Position numbers and translations under genes: made by a program. The notes beneath the pieces are model-generated. The model saw only the letters and a program-made list of their open reading frames with translations, was not told the origin of the DNA and searched no databases. A stretch of DNA of 64,000 nt. It comes from 2-12-FULL-60-19 sp041483675 (GTDB lineage Bacteria; Desulfobacterota; Binatia; UBA9968). Numbering within the stretch: position 1 is the first letter of the stretch; the number at the start of each line of letters is the position of its first letter. Of the stretch, positions 36,101 to 44,500 are shown piece after piece. The stretch is taken from contig JBGPGE010000007.1 in NCBI GenBank assembly GCA_041483675.1, positions 1 through 64,000 on the forward strand, in the 5' to 3' direction.

Positions 36101-36757
36101 CTTAAAGCGCTCCGCCTTCTTGGCCTGGAGCTCCATGCTGCGGATCTGCCGCTCGATCTCGCGCACGATGTCGCTCACGCGCAAGAGATTCTGCTGCGTC
36201 CGTTCGAGCTTGCGCTCGGCGATGAGCTTGCGCCCTTTGTATTTGCTCGTGCCGGCGGCCTCCTCGATGATCAGCCGCCGCTCCTCGGGCTTGGCGTTGA
36301 CCAGCTCGTCGACGCGTCCCTGCTCGACGATCGAGTAGGCCTTGTTGCCGACGCCGGTGCCGAGGAAAAACTCGATGATGTCTTTCAGGCGGCAGGGAAC
36401 TTTGTTGAGTTCGTACTCCGACTCGCCCGAGCGGAAAAGCCGTCGCGTGATCATGATTTCGGTAAAGCCGCTGTACTCAGCCGGCCCGCGGCCGTCCTCG
36501 TTGTCGAGCACCAGCGAGACTTCCGCCATGCCGGTCTGCGCGAGGCTCTCGCTGCCGTTGAAGATCACGTCTTCCATCATGTGGCCGCGCAGGTGGCGGG
36601 CGCTCTGCTCGCCCATCACCCAGCGCAGCGCGTCGACGATATTGGATTTGCCGCAGCCGTTCGGCCCCACGACTCCGGTGATACCCGCCGGAAACTGGAT
36701 GAGGGTCTTCTGGGCGAAGGATTTGAAACCGACTGCTTCGAGACTTTTAAGGCGCAT
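33179..36757 (-). CDS. smc: Chromosome segregation protein SMC
   Basis: 1192 residues. The N-terminal Walker A is GPNGCGKSNIVDALRWVMGE, then a coiled coil (about 165-500), the hinge (about 510-670, with GRGSFIPRELS and MGVVTGGSLDGLEGN), a second coiled coil, and the C-terminal signature LLSGGEKALTAVSLLFAIF and Walker B PFCFLDEVDAPLDDANLDRF. It compacts and segregates DNA as an ATPase dimer with ScpA and ScpB, which are not in this window. An in-frame copy of the CCTGAGCAACGTCGAAGG repeat lies inside the gene at 33850-33871, encoding PEQRRRAEAA in a loop before the C-terminal coiled coil end. Confidence 0.97.
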   Translation of the reverse strand: MRLKSLEAVGFKSFAQKTLIQFPAGITGVVGPNGCGKSNIVDALRWVMGEQSARHLRGHMMEDVIFNGSESLAQTGMAEVSLVLDNEDGRGPAEYSGFTEIMITRRLFRSGESEYELNKVPCRLKDIIEFFLGTGVGNKAYSIVEQGRVDELVNAKPEERRLIIEEAAGTSKYKGRKLIAERKLERTQQNLLRVSDIVREIERQIRSMELQAKKAERFKALRQELKEKELAWAGRQKSRLEQEIAREESSLKAVEDRFTEISASLHAKESEGEAVRLSLMEADRSISAKQETVYQHKVRLQGDDQRIEFLKRDRTAAEEAEKKAAAQLHELRGKVHGLAREIEELEKAQEHFVQLSLFEESYLRDKETELEKLRLEIRTLQMELEQEKSSLIELANRAAHARNDLAAKEKERREVENDLARNRSEGDAASGALESQSMTRRERHEALEKTLARAAEIARRMHDTESAIERWSAAREEQERKIDALRAQLHETRSQLVSLEALQKNYEGYQQGVRSIMVKRQTEAAFDGVYGLVAEVIEAPQTYEKALTAVLGDRLQYVIVRSHDAGLEAIDYLKRESSGRGSFIPRELSRREFKELPLSEPEVVAPMLSLVSVKDGYKEIAEYLLANVVMVRDIKSGLSLWNRNGFSCTLVTPEGEVIDPMGVVTGGSLDGLEGNLLSQRRRMREMAELLSELQVKLRAEEQALSGLKADLAKAEESRAGFVAENHRLDLERVGFERDVADADQEVKRLEQTRQALAEEQGHLAGVLRSLEEAIEKCRVEIDLCAGGKLLAEKSLEERQEILPRLETALKQLEGEATQSRIRGATLSEKKDHANVDLENRRSLHEDISRRIEAADSDSIEAQRRKDRLGGEIGAAEIALAEAKVALAELEAALESERQSYREISRALAELDEAVKELRPLGQACQEEKNQIQIALSEQRLNLQHLLDGMREKYDINPSELPAGPEQRRRAEAAPVEISAEDLHLEIDELRGRLERMGEVNLAAIGEFEELNGRYQFLSKQKQDLEASIADLQQTIAKLNRVCRLRFKESFDEISQKFEEIFPRLFRGGKARLVLTDENDVLETGIEIVAQPPGKKLQSITLLSGGEKALTAVSLLFAIFLTKPSPFCFLDEVDAPLDDANLDRFNEMIHEMSSFSQFILITHNKRTMQAAEVLYGITMQEPGVSKVVSVRMS

Positions 36758-36932
36758 AATTAAAGCTTGCGTCTCAGCCCGGGCTGAAAATCGCTTGAGA
36801 TAACTATTTCACAAGCGAAAAAGTGTGTCAAGACAGAATTACAATATGCAGGGCAGAAAGGCGGGGAGACCACAAGATATTGCGTAAAAAGCCAATCCTT
36901 GCGGGGCCTGAAACGGCCCAAATAGGGCGAAA

Positions 36933-37565
36933 CTACCTCTCCAGCAACTCGGTATTCCAGTAGGAGACGTCGGCCATGTTCAGGAACGGGAGCCACTCGC
37001 GGTAGCTGGAGAGGCTGAAAGTCTCCTGCATAAAAGGGGTCCACTTCGGCCTGAGCGGCTTGCGCGCCAGCCCCATCCCGGCCTCTTGCGGAGTGCGGCC
37101 GCCCTTGCGCCGGTTGCAGTCCAGGCACGAGCAGACCACGTTTTCCCAGGTGGAACTCCCGCCGCGCGAGCGGGGGATGACGTGATCGAGATTCAACTCC
37201 TGGCGGGGCCGCCTCTCGCCGCAATACTGGCAGGTGCAGTTGTCCCTGGCGTAGATGTTATAGCGGCTGAAGCGCACCTGCCGCTTGGGCACGCGGTCGT
37301 AGCCGACGAGCAGGATCACTCGCGGGACGCGAATCAGCCGGTTGACCAGCCCCACGGATTCCTCGCGCACCGAGACCGACAGCTGGCTCCAGCTTTGGAA
37401 ATCGAAGGTCTGGTACTGTTCGTTTACCACCCGGGCGACGTCCTGATAGACGAGTGAGAACGCCCGCTTGACCGAGGTGACGTGGATCGGCAGATACGAA
37501 CGGTTAAGGATCAAAACCTTCGTGTTGAGGATCGAATAAGTCGGGATGGTCGCAACGTGATCCAT
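36933..37565 (-). CDS. HNH endonuclease
   Basis: 210 residues from ATG 37565, chosen for the AGGCGG ribosome site seven bases upstream. The first 100 residues (VLILNRSYLPIHVTSVKRAFSLVYQ...) are the N-terminal domain of the common 'HNH endonuclease' family of about 180-210 residues. The HNH motif has zinc-binding cysteines CQYCGERRP, the catalytic DHVIPRSRGG, and CSCLDCNRRKGGRTP. The substrate and role of these chromosomal copies are not known; they are widespread and unrelated to phage packaging by context. It is divergent from rng. Confidence 0.9.
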   Translation of the reverse strand: MDHVATIPTYSILNTKVLILNRSYLPIHVTSVKRAFSLVYQDVARVVNEQYQTFDFQSWSQLSVSVREESVGLVNRLIRVPRVILLVGYDRVPKRQVRFSRYNIYARDNCTCQYCGERRPRQELNLDHVIPRSRGGSSTWENVVCSCLDCNRRKGGRTPQEAGMGLARKPLRPKWTPFMQETFSLSSYREWLPFLNMADVSYWNTELLER

Positions 37566-37667
37566 GACAAAACCGCCTGAGCAGTTAGTTCTCCTTACGC
37601 GCACGCTTGAGGTAGCCTTACCAAAATATCGGCGCAGGAGACCAAAGTCAACCAACGGAAGGAGGGA

Positions 37668-37925
37668 TCAACCACGATCACCGGCGGCTGGCAATCTCTC
37701 TCCGGGCCGATGCGATACGTCGATATTACGCTGCTCCCAGGAAAGGGGAGTAGCTCTCAGCCACGCTTGATTCTCTTCGTCCCACGCATAGGCCCTCCGA
37801 GAGACCGCCATCCGCCGGAAGGTGATTCCGACGGTCTGTTGAACTTCCGCCTGCTTTGGACTATAAATAACCTTAATAAAGCGCAAATCGATGGATCCCC
37901 GAGTGGTGAGGAGTGCTCCTCCCAT
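37668..37925 (-). CDS. Doubtful small ORF upstream of rng
   Basis: 85 codons on the minus strand (MGGALLTTRGSIDLRFIKVI...), not antisense to any gene, with varied amino-acid composition unlike a GC-driven shadow. No family was recognised. It overlaps the rng promoter region, so if it is expressed the two would interfere. It may be a remnant. Confidence 0.3.
   Translation of the reverse strand: MGGALLTTRGSIDLRFIKVIYSPKQAEVQQTVGITFRRMAVSRRAYAWDEENQAWLRATPLSWEQRNIDVSHRPGERLPAAGDRG
37839..37867 (+). promoter_or_regulatory. Candidate promoter of rng
   Basis: TTGAAC (37839-37844) and TATAAA (37862-37867) are separated by 17 bases. A leader of about 100 bases remains before the ATG at 37971. RNase E/G-family genes often have long autoregulated leaders; nothing specific was seen in this one. 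Confidence 0.5.
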
Positions 37926-37970
37926 TTATCTTCCCTCCTTGCAGACAGCTTCCCAACGAAACGAGAGTGC

Positions 37971-39485
37971 ATGAAACAGGACATTTACATTAATTCCACA
38001 CCCCAGGAGAGCCGCATCGCCCTGATGGAAGACGGCGAGTTGACCGACCTGCTCATCGAGCGCCGGCAGGAACGGGGCATCGTCGGCAACGTCTACAAGG
38101 GCAAGGTCGGCCGCGTGCTGCCCGGAATGCAGGCCGCCTTTGTCGAGATCGGCATGGAAAAGGCGGGCTTTCTCCATGTCTCGGACTTCTTTCCCGTGGA
38201 GGACAGCGGCTCCGCCTTGCTCGCCGGCACTGACAACGAGATCGTGGTCGAGGCTCCCAAGCCGGTCTCCCACAACCGCCGTCTGCCGATCGAAAAACAG
38301 CTCTCCCACGGACGGGAGATTCTTGTCCAAGTTGCCAAGGATCCGCTCGGCACCAAAGGGGCGCGGATCACTTCCCATATCTCGCTGCCGGGCCGCTATA
38401 TGGTTTACATGCCGACCGTGAACCACGTCGGCATCTCGCGGCGGATCGACGACGACAAGGAGCGAAAGCGTCTCAAAGAGATCGCAGTGTCGTTGTCGAA
38501 AAGCGAAGGCGGCTTCATCCTCAGGACCGCCTCCGAGGGGCAGAGCAAGAGGGAGCTTCAGCGGGACCTCGCGTTTCTCCACAAGCTCTGGCGCAAATGC
38601 CTCCAGAAGGCCGAGTCCGCGCCGGCGCCGTCGCTGATCCATCAAGACCTGGATCTCATCTCCAGGACAATCCGCGATTCCTTTACCACAGAGACCCACT
38701 CGGTGGTCGTCGATCAGGTGAAGGAGTATCGCCGGATTCTCGAGTTCGTCGGCCAATTCATGCCGCGGCTCAAGCCGAAGATCACGCTCTACACCGAGAC
38801 CGAGCCGATCATGGACCGCTACGGCGTCGAAGCGAAGATCACCAAGGCGCTCGAACGGAAAGTGTGGCTCCGCTCCGGAGGCTATCTCATCATCGAGCGG
38901 ACCGAGGCGCTGACCGCGATCGACGTGAACACCGGGCGCTTCGTCGGCAAGCGGAGCCAGGAAGAGACGATCCTCAGGACCAACACGGAAGCGGTGCAGG
39001 AGATCGTCCGCCAGTTGCGCCTCAGAAATATCGGCGGGATCATCATCCTGGACTTCATCGACATGGAGAAAGAGGGCAATCGGAAGCGGATCTACGAGGC
39101 GCTCAGAGAGGCGATCAAGGGGGACAAGGCGCGCACCAATATCCTCAAGATCTCCGAGCTGGGGCTGGTCGAGATGACGCGCCAGCGCACGCGCGAGAGC
39201 CTCGAGAACACGCTGCTGAGCCTCTGCCCGCACTGCGAGGGGCGCGGCCGGATCAAGTCCAACGTGACGGTCGCCTATGAGATTTTACGGGCGATCAAGA
39301 AGCAGAAGACCCAACTGGCGGAGGGCAAGAGGATCGTCGTTCGTCTCCATCCCGACATCGCCAACTTCCTCTACGACGAAGAGAGCCACGGCCTCGACTT
39401 CCTCGAACGCGAGATCAACCACAAAATCATCCTCAAGGCCGCCGAGAACCTGCGCCACGACCAGTACGAGGTCTCGGCGGTGTGA
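37971..39485 (+). CDS. rng: Ribonuclease G/E family endoribonuclease
   Basis: 504 residues from ATG 37971 (MKQDIYINSTPQESRIAL); the longer upstream frame is not supported. The S1-type RNA-binding domain is at 35-125 (VGNVYKGKVGRVLPGMQAAFV). The catalytic metal site includes TAIDVNTGRFVG and the following IILDFIDME, and the Zn-link CPHC near 419 (LCPHCEGRG) ends the catalytic region. There is no long C-terminal scaffold, so it is RNase G-like in length. Its last 70-95 bases are found again, diverged but in frame, at 40784-40856 and 41291-41385. Confidence 0.95.
   Translation: MKQDIYINSTPQESRIALMEDGELTDLLIERRQERGIVGNVYKGKVGRVLPGMQAAFVEIGMEKAGFLHVSDFFPVEDSGSALLAGTDNEIVVEAPKPVSHNRRLPIEKQLSHGREILVQVAKDPLGTKGARITSHISLPGRYMVYMPTVNHVGISRRIDDDKERKRLKEIAVSLSKSEGGFILRTASEGQSKRELQRDLAFLHKLWRKCLQKAESAPAPSLIHQDLDLISRTIRDSFTTETHSVVVDQVKEYRRILEFVGQFMPRLKPKITLYTETEPIMDRYGVEAKITKALERKVWLRSGGYLIIERTEALTAIDVNTGRFVGKRSQEETILRTNTEAVQEIVRQLRLRNIGGIIILDFIDMEKEGNRKRIYEALREAIKGDKARTNILKISELGLVEMTRQRTRESLENTLLSLCPHCEGRGRIKSNVTVAYEILRAIKKQKTQLAEGKRIVVRLHPDIANFLYDEESHGLDFLEREINHKIILKAAENLRHDQYEVSAV
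39412..39485 (+). repeat. rng 3' end acting as presumed attachment or accretion site
   Basis: The last 74 bases of rng match 40784-40856, and the last ~95 match 41291-41385. TGCGCCACGACCAGTACGAG and its surroundings differ from the first copy by only one base over about 30. Both copies end at a stop codon in frame. Confidence 0.7.
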
Positions 39486-39488
39486 ACG

Positions 39489-40670
39489 TTATTTTTTTCC
39501 TTTTGGAACAGCCTGATTTATCCAGGGTAGAAAAGCGAGAATGATTTCACGCCTTGCGCGCGCGCCTTTCGCTGTTCGTTCGACGAGTCCGAGCTCTTCA
39601 AGCGTGCTGATGTCGCGCTGCATCGTCTTGCTTGTTTTTGCGGCATAAGCTTTGGCCAGGCGCGGAGTTAGTTCGGCAATTTTTCCAGCCGGCATGGGTT
39701 CGGGCGCGTCGCCCAGGTCCAAAGCAAGCCAGCGTTGACGGGTCTCCGCAGGGCTGTTCTTGTTCTGGAACAAATCATGAACGTAGTTCTCCCAAGTCAC
39801 ATCCCATTGCTGCTTGCGAATGACTTCCAACTGCTCGCGTAGGCCTTCGACAAATCCGCCTATTGCGTATTCAAGGAAGTGCAGCAAGTCGCCCCTCGAT
39901 TTGCTAGTGCGGTCGAGCTGCCGGTAGTACTCGGCCCTCGTTTGATTGTAGTGATTGCTGAATAGGTGCGCCGCAGGCGTCGGCACGCCGGCAGCCAGAA
40001 GGATTTGGAATTCCATGAGCCTTGCCGCGCGGCCATTGCCGTCCCCAAAAGGATGAATCCAGGCAAGGTAAACGTGCGCCACCACGGCCTTGATGATCGC
40101 ATACACGACTTCCAAGCCGGCAGGAGCCTGAAAGTCCGAGCCGGCGAGCCACTCGCACAACCGCTCCAGCAGGTACTCGCAATCCTCGGCAGGGGCGCCG
40201 CGATAGACGTTGCCGACGACCACGGAATGTTCTCGCAGGCGGCCCGGCACAACGCCTTCGCCGACTTCCAGCTTCTCTAAGACCTGTCGGTTAAACTCAC
40301 AAACACGTTTCGCGGTGAGCGCGTCACCGCTGTCGCGGAGACGCTTGCTGATTTCGTTGCAGGCAGCCACGATGTTGCTTACTTCTTGGCCCAGGTACTC
40401 CTTGGAGGGGGGCAGTTTGAGTTTGCCTTGTAGATGCTGGAGAACCTCCCGCTCGGTAAGCGAATTCCCTTCGATGGCCGTCGTCGCGGCCACTCCCTTT
40501 GCGAGATAGAGCAGGTGTAGGTGTTCTGCCGTACCGGGCCGCAACGGCACGCCGGCGATATGCTCGGATTTCGAAGCCGCCTCACCAAGCGACATCCAAA
40601 GCGCGGGTTTGGCTTGCCGCAGGTCGATTCTGAACGATATCCACGGATGTGTCTGCTCGTATGTCCGCAT
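39489..40670 (-). CDS. Fic-family AMP-transferase with wHTH C-terminus
   Basis: 393 residues. The Fic core has the catalytic loop HPFGDGNGRAARL at about 203-215. The N-terminal helix carries the self-inhibitory (S/T)xxxE(G/N) motif as T63-x3-E67-G68, so this is a class II Fic protein whose AMPylation is held off by its own Glu. A C-terminal winged helix (about 330-380, LTPRLAKAYAAKTSKTMQRDI and TLEELGLVERTAKG) probably binds DNA. Phased TGTCC repeats around and before the start are the likely operator. The gene begins 3 bases beyond the rng stop, convergent with it. Confidence 0.92.
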   Translation of the reverse strand: MRTYEQTHPWISFRIDLRQAKPALWMSLGEAASKSEHIAGVPLRPGTAEHLHLLYLAKGVAATTAIEGNSLTEREVLQHLQGKLKLPPSKEYLGQEVSNIVAACNEISKRLRDSGDALTAKRVCEFNRQVLEKLEVGEGVVPGRLREHSVVVGNVYRGAPAEDCEYLLERLCEWLAGSDFQAPAGLEVVYAIIKAVVAHVYLAWIHPFGDGNGRAARLMEFQILLAAGVPTPAAHLFSNHYNQTRAEYYRQLDRTSKSRGDLLHFLEYAIGGFVEGLREQLEVIRKQQWDVTWENYVHDLFQNKNSPAETRQRWLALDLGDAPEPMPAGKIAELTPRLAKAYAAKTSKTMQRDISTLEELGLVERTAKGARARREIILAFLPWINQAVPKGKK

Positions 40671-40767
40671 CGATGTCCACTAGACTACACCGCTAAGTAG
40701 CTGTTTGTCAAAGGAATATCGCTGAGACGAGGTATATTTGTCCAACAAAATGTCCAGCAACTTGTCC
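40662..40767 (-). promoter_or_regulatory. Phased TGTCC direct repeats at the fic start and upstream
   Basis: TGTCC occurs at 40662 and 40674 (straddling the fic ATG) and at 40739, 40751 and 40763, each at exactly 12-base spacing within its cluster (on the coding strand, GGACA). Between the clusters lies a perfect minus-strand -35 box TTGACA (40711-40706) with a poor -10 (TAGTCT, 40687-40682). This looks like an autoregulatory operator for the winged helix of the Fic protein. Confidence 0.55.
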
Positions 40768-40783
40768 GATAAAAAGCGCACCG

Positions 40784-40856
40784 GATCAACCACAAGACGG
40801 TGATCGAGACAGCTGAGCACACGCGCCACGACCAGTACGAGATCTCGGCGGTCTGA
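40784..40856 (+). pseudogene. First diverged copy of the rng 3' end
   Basis: In the rng frame it reads INHKTVIETAEHTRHDQYEI then SAV and a TGA stop, against INHKIILKAAENLRHDQYEV SAV in rng. Only the tail of the gene is present; upstream sequence is unrelated. The preserved frame and stop suggest the end of a functional rng from another strain, brought in by recombination. Confidence 0.85.
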
Positions 40857-40897
40857 AACCACGGGAAGCTGAGATGAGAGTAGGGGTAAAAGGAAAA

Positions 40898-41200
40898 ATG
40901 AATATCGACTTTGCTGAGACCTACGATCAGGAAGACGATATTTATTACGTCACCTTCAAAACCGGCGAACCGTCTTACTGCGTCGAGGTCAACGATAATG
41001 TTCTTCTCGAAGTCGGAATGTTTACAAGATTGCCGACCGGTTTCAGGATTTTGAACTTCCAAAAAAGCAAGATAAAAACGGTCGAAGTTGACGTTTTGAT
41101 CAGAAAGATCAAGAAGGCCCTCTCAAAGGCGGCCTTACAACCTACATTCCGAGAACGCGAACGCGCCGTCGAACGCGCCCTGGAAACGGTCCTCGCGTAG
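40898..41200 (+). CDS. DUF2283-type small protein
   Basis: About 100 residues from ATG 40898 (AAAGGA four bases upstream); an ATG at 40874 is the alternative. The first 60 residues read YDQEDDIYYVTFKTGEPSYC ... RLPTGFRILNF, the pattern of DUF2283, a small family often sited near toxin-antitoxin pairs. The C-terminal part is basic and helical (KSKIKTVEVDVLIRKIKKAL). No toxin partner is adjacent. It lies between the two rng tail copies. Confidence 0.78.
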   Translation: MNIDFAETYDQEDDIYYVTFKTGEPSYCVEVNDNVLLEVGMFTRLPTGFRILNFQKSKIKTVEVDVLIRKIKKALSKAALQPTFRERERAVERALETVLA

Positions 41201-41502
41201 CAGACACCCCGTCCAGATAGCTACAAGCTACTCGGCAAAGTCTCACCCAGCAAATCTTTAGCAAACCCGATCGATTCTTCGATTACCTGAGCCTCGATTT
41301 CCTCGAGCGCGAGATCAACCACAAGATCATCATCAAAGCCGCAGAGAGATTGCGGCACCACGAGTACGAGATCTCTACGATCTAATCTTTAGGTGTGTCT
41401 TAGCGATCGCCAACACGGCCCGCGTGTTGGTGTCGGATTTCTTTATGGGAGTGTCTGTAAAGTTGATGAATGAAGTCGGACGCTGCGCGGCGTAGGGTCG
41501 TG
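41201..41502. other. Junction region after DUF2283 gene, including second rng tail
   Basis: No intact gene. It contains the second rng tail (41291-41385) and a hairpin CCAACACG-GCCCG-CGTGTTGG at 41410-41430, with a weak T-rich stretch on its plus-strand 3' side. The minus-strand reading of 41213-41290 is open and ends at a stop, but its meaning is unclear. Confidence 0.5.
41291..41385 (+). pseudogene. Second diverged copy of the rng 3' end
   Basis: Reads LDFLEREINHKIIIKAAERL then RHHEYEISTI and a TAA stop, against LDFLEREINHKIILKAAENL RHDQYEVSAV in rng. Many differences are synonymous (for example TTCCTCGAGCGC against TTCCTCGAACGC), which shows the piece evolved as coding sequence. Similarity starts sharply at 41291. 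Confidence 0.88.
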
Positions 41503-44500
41503 CTAAAACGGCCGACGCAGCACTTCAAAAATGGTCTTTGTTTGAAGATTGGGTACACCGTTTAACTGGGCCTCTGTTCTAGCTTGATTCACCTGAGGGT
41601 GAGAAGCAGTGCTCCAGAGCGGATGAACAATCAGCTCGCCGCGTGATCCAGAACGGGCACCGGGCAGTCCTGCACACGGAAAAGGTATCCAACCGAGCGC
41701 AGCACAGTATGAATCTCCGGCTGTGGCTGGTAAGCCGTGCCAGTGTGAGGCGGTGAAGTCCACCGCAACGCTCGGGTCCAACGCAAGCCGTGCCACGTCA
41801 AGGCCCATGCGCCAATCGAGTATGTTATGCCACGCCATATTGCTGTAGTCGCGCAGACAGTAGGGGCAGGACGTCTGGCAGCGGTCGGCATGACCGGGGT
41901 CGAGCCAGCGCTCCAAAAATGAGCCGTTGGGGTCGGTCACAAAATGGAGCAGATCTTCTGCCTCGGCTGGGCTGCCAAACTGTGAACAGTAGCCAGCGCC
42001 GTTTTCCAAACTATCGGAAAGAAAAAGTTGGCCCACGACGCTACCTTGCAGGTCGCGTACGACTCGGAGGCCTACGCGCAGCTCCAACTCGTTGATGTCC
42101 AGCAGCACTGCGGCAGCGCGGCGCAACATAAAACCAAAAGAATAAAGCCCAGCGCGACCTTCGACACGCAGGGGCGAGAAGTCGAGGTTAGCAGGCACAG
42201 ACCGGATGCCGAGAACAAGCAGGTCTGTCCGTTTTATTGAACCGAGAGCACGATCGTCGGGTGGTACAGCCTGGGCATAGCGGACAGGAACTGGTGGTAG
42301 TCTCAAATCATCTCGTTGTTGGTTCACTTGGTCAACTGCATCACGCGTTACCCATGTTTCGCCGTCCGCCAACCTCTCAAAATGGAATAATTGACCCGCG
42401 TTGTCGTTCACGACGCAGACCTCGCGCTCGCCAGACCAGAACTCAAAGTTAAGACACGCCGTCATTTGCAAAGGTTCTGCGTCGGTCTTTGCACGTGAAG
42501 CGCGCGGTGTCCACTCAAAGACGCCATCAAAATCTCGCCCGCCGTCATAAAGCGTGCGGAAGCCGCGCGGCTGCGCGAGTTGGATAACGCGAAAATCCGG
42601 CGCGCCCTGTCCGCAGACCGGACAAGTGGTTACGCTAGGGGCAGGCCTCATGTCCACTGCCTGGCAGTGGCGGCAAAGCCCTAATGGTATTGGCGGCCCG
42701 AGAGGATTCGCCGCTGGTATAACTTGGATGCCAGAGCGACGGTAGTGCACGATACCGACGGCAGTGTGAACTACACCGTCCTTAACCGTTTCTGCGCCTG
42801 GAGCAAACTGGCTGATAGCGATGTCGAGGTCGCGGTCAACGCCGTTCTCTGAAGGCAGCTCACGCGGTCGCTCGTGGAAGAGAACTCGCGTCCTCGTGGG
42901 GAAACCGAACATAGGTAGCAGACCGGCGTTGGCCAGCCGTTCGCTCAACGAGTCTTGCGTGTAACGGTCGTCGTTTGCGACGGCAGTGACCTGATTCACC
43001 AAGTCTTCGCGGACGAAGCGGAGAAGGTCAGAGCGCTCGTTCCGTAGTTCTGTTGATGCAAACGCGAGCAGCACGTCACAACTGCCTTCGATGGCTGTCG
43101 GGTTCCGTTGAATCCAGTCGCTGACCAACTCCGCGACGGTCAGCCCGGCAATGGCATTTGGCGGTGGCTGATTCCAATTTCCAAAGTCGCCGAATTCCCC
43201 ATGCACGTTGTCACCGCCCTCGCGGACGAAGAGGTTGAGGCTCACAAAGGCCTGGCGCAGCACTTCCTTGTTGAGGACGCGTAGCAGAATGGCGCGGCGG
43301 CGCATATCGACATACGGTTGGGGTGGTCGCTCTGACGTGATGCGATCGGGTCGCTGGAAGTAATAGTCGTCATGGCTGCGATCGCGACAAAGGGTAAGCG
43401 CGACAGAAAGACCGCTGCCCCGGCGCCCTGCACGCCCGACGCGCTGCTGGTAGTTAAATCGCATCGGCGGCATGTTCGCCATCATGACTCCGAGTAGCGA
43501 GCCGATGTCTACGCCGGCTTCCATCGTCGTTGTAACGCTGAGGAGATCGAGTTCATCGACGAGTCTTTCTTCCACTGGACGCGGCAAGCAGACACCTTGA
43601 AAAAGTCGCTGACGTGCGCGCGCGTCGCTCTTGTTTGTCTGTCCTGTGAGTTCTTCACAGTTCAAACGGAAAAGGTCTCCGGCTTGGGTCGCGAGATAGA
43701 AGTAGTAGTCGTCCGTGTTTGGTGCATCCGCCGTAGGCAGCGGCCCATCAAGTTGGACAAGGCAATCGATGCAAATCCCGCCAGCATGATGTAGGTGTAC
43801 CCGCCGACACTGTGGGCACCGGAAGAAGGTTTCGCTCGGGCGAATAAGGCAAAGCCGTTCCCCGAACAGAACACCAGCTTGTGCCGGCGAGAGAATCCCA
43901 GCACGCTCCAGATGGTCGAGCACTTGTGCCTCCAGTGCGTTCGGGTCCTCTCCATTCTGTCGGGCGGCCTCGTGAATGTAGCTCACGACGTAACGCGGAA
44001 TGTTGGCAAGCGCGTTGGCGTCATGCGTCGAAAGCCGGCTCCGTCGCGAACCCAGCACCTGAATGACGCCATCCGCCGTCTCCTGCACGAGCGGCGTGGG
44101 CGCGGTTACGCGGATGCGGTCCGTTGTCGCCAGTCCGATGCGAAGGGCTTCAAGGCTGCGGCGACCGGAAGCAAAGACAATGTCCATTACCTCAGTGATG
44201 GCGTACCTCTGGATACGCTCCAGATGATTGCGTTGCTGTTGAGTTAGCAATGAGTCGCTTTTAGTTGCTGGCTGCCCACCGGTAGTCCACACAAAAAGTT
44301 CTCGCCAGTGATCTTCTGGACCACGTCGCGTCGAGTCGGTCCAGAGCGCGTCCTGTGCATAACCGCCTGGATTTATGCCACGCGCAAGGAGGCGTGCTGC
44401 AATATCAACGGTGAATTGTGGAATTGGAAAAGGGCCGTGTTCGGCTTGCTGGAGGATTTGCTGCGCTGCTTGACGGTAAGTGAGGTTCGGGAACGCAGGC

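Larger units (their letters stand above)
37566..37970. other. Divergent intergenic region between HNH nuclease gene and rng
   Basis: 405 bases with few recognisable elements beyond the rng promoter at 37839-37867. A minus-strand open frame of 85 codons (37668-37925) starts within it and reads with normal-looking composition (for example SIDLRFIKVIYSPKQAEVQQ, RRAYAWDEENQAW). It is listed separately as doubtful. Confidence 0.5.

Noticed and set aside
41213..41290. Minus-strand peptide tail (AQVIEESIGFAKDLLGETLP)
   Set aside because: It has no start and runs into sequence antisense to the rng tail, which is open for codon reasons; too short to call.
41410..41430. Hairpin as terminator of the helicase operon
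   Set aside because: On the minus strand it has no T run after it; it could only be a weak plus-strand stop or part of the insertion junction.
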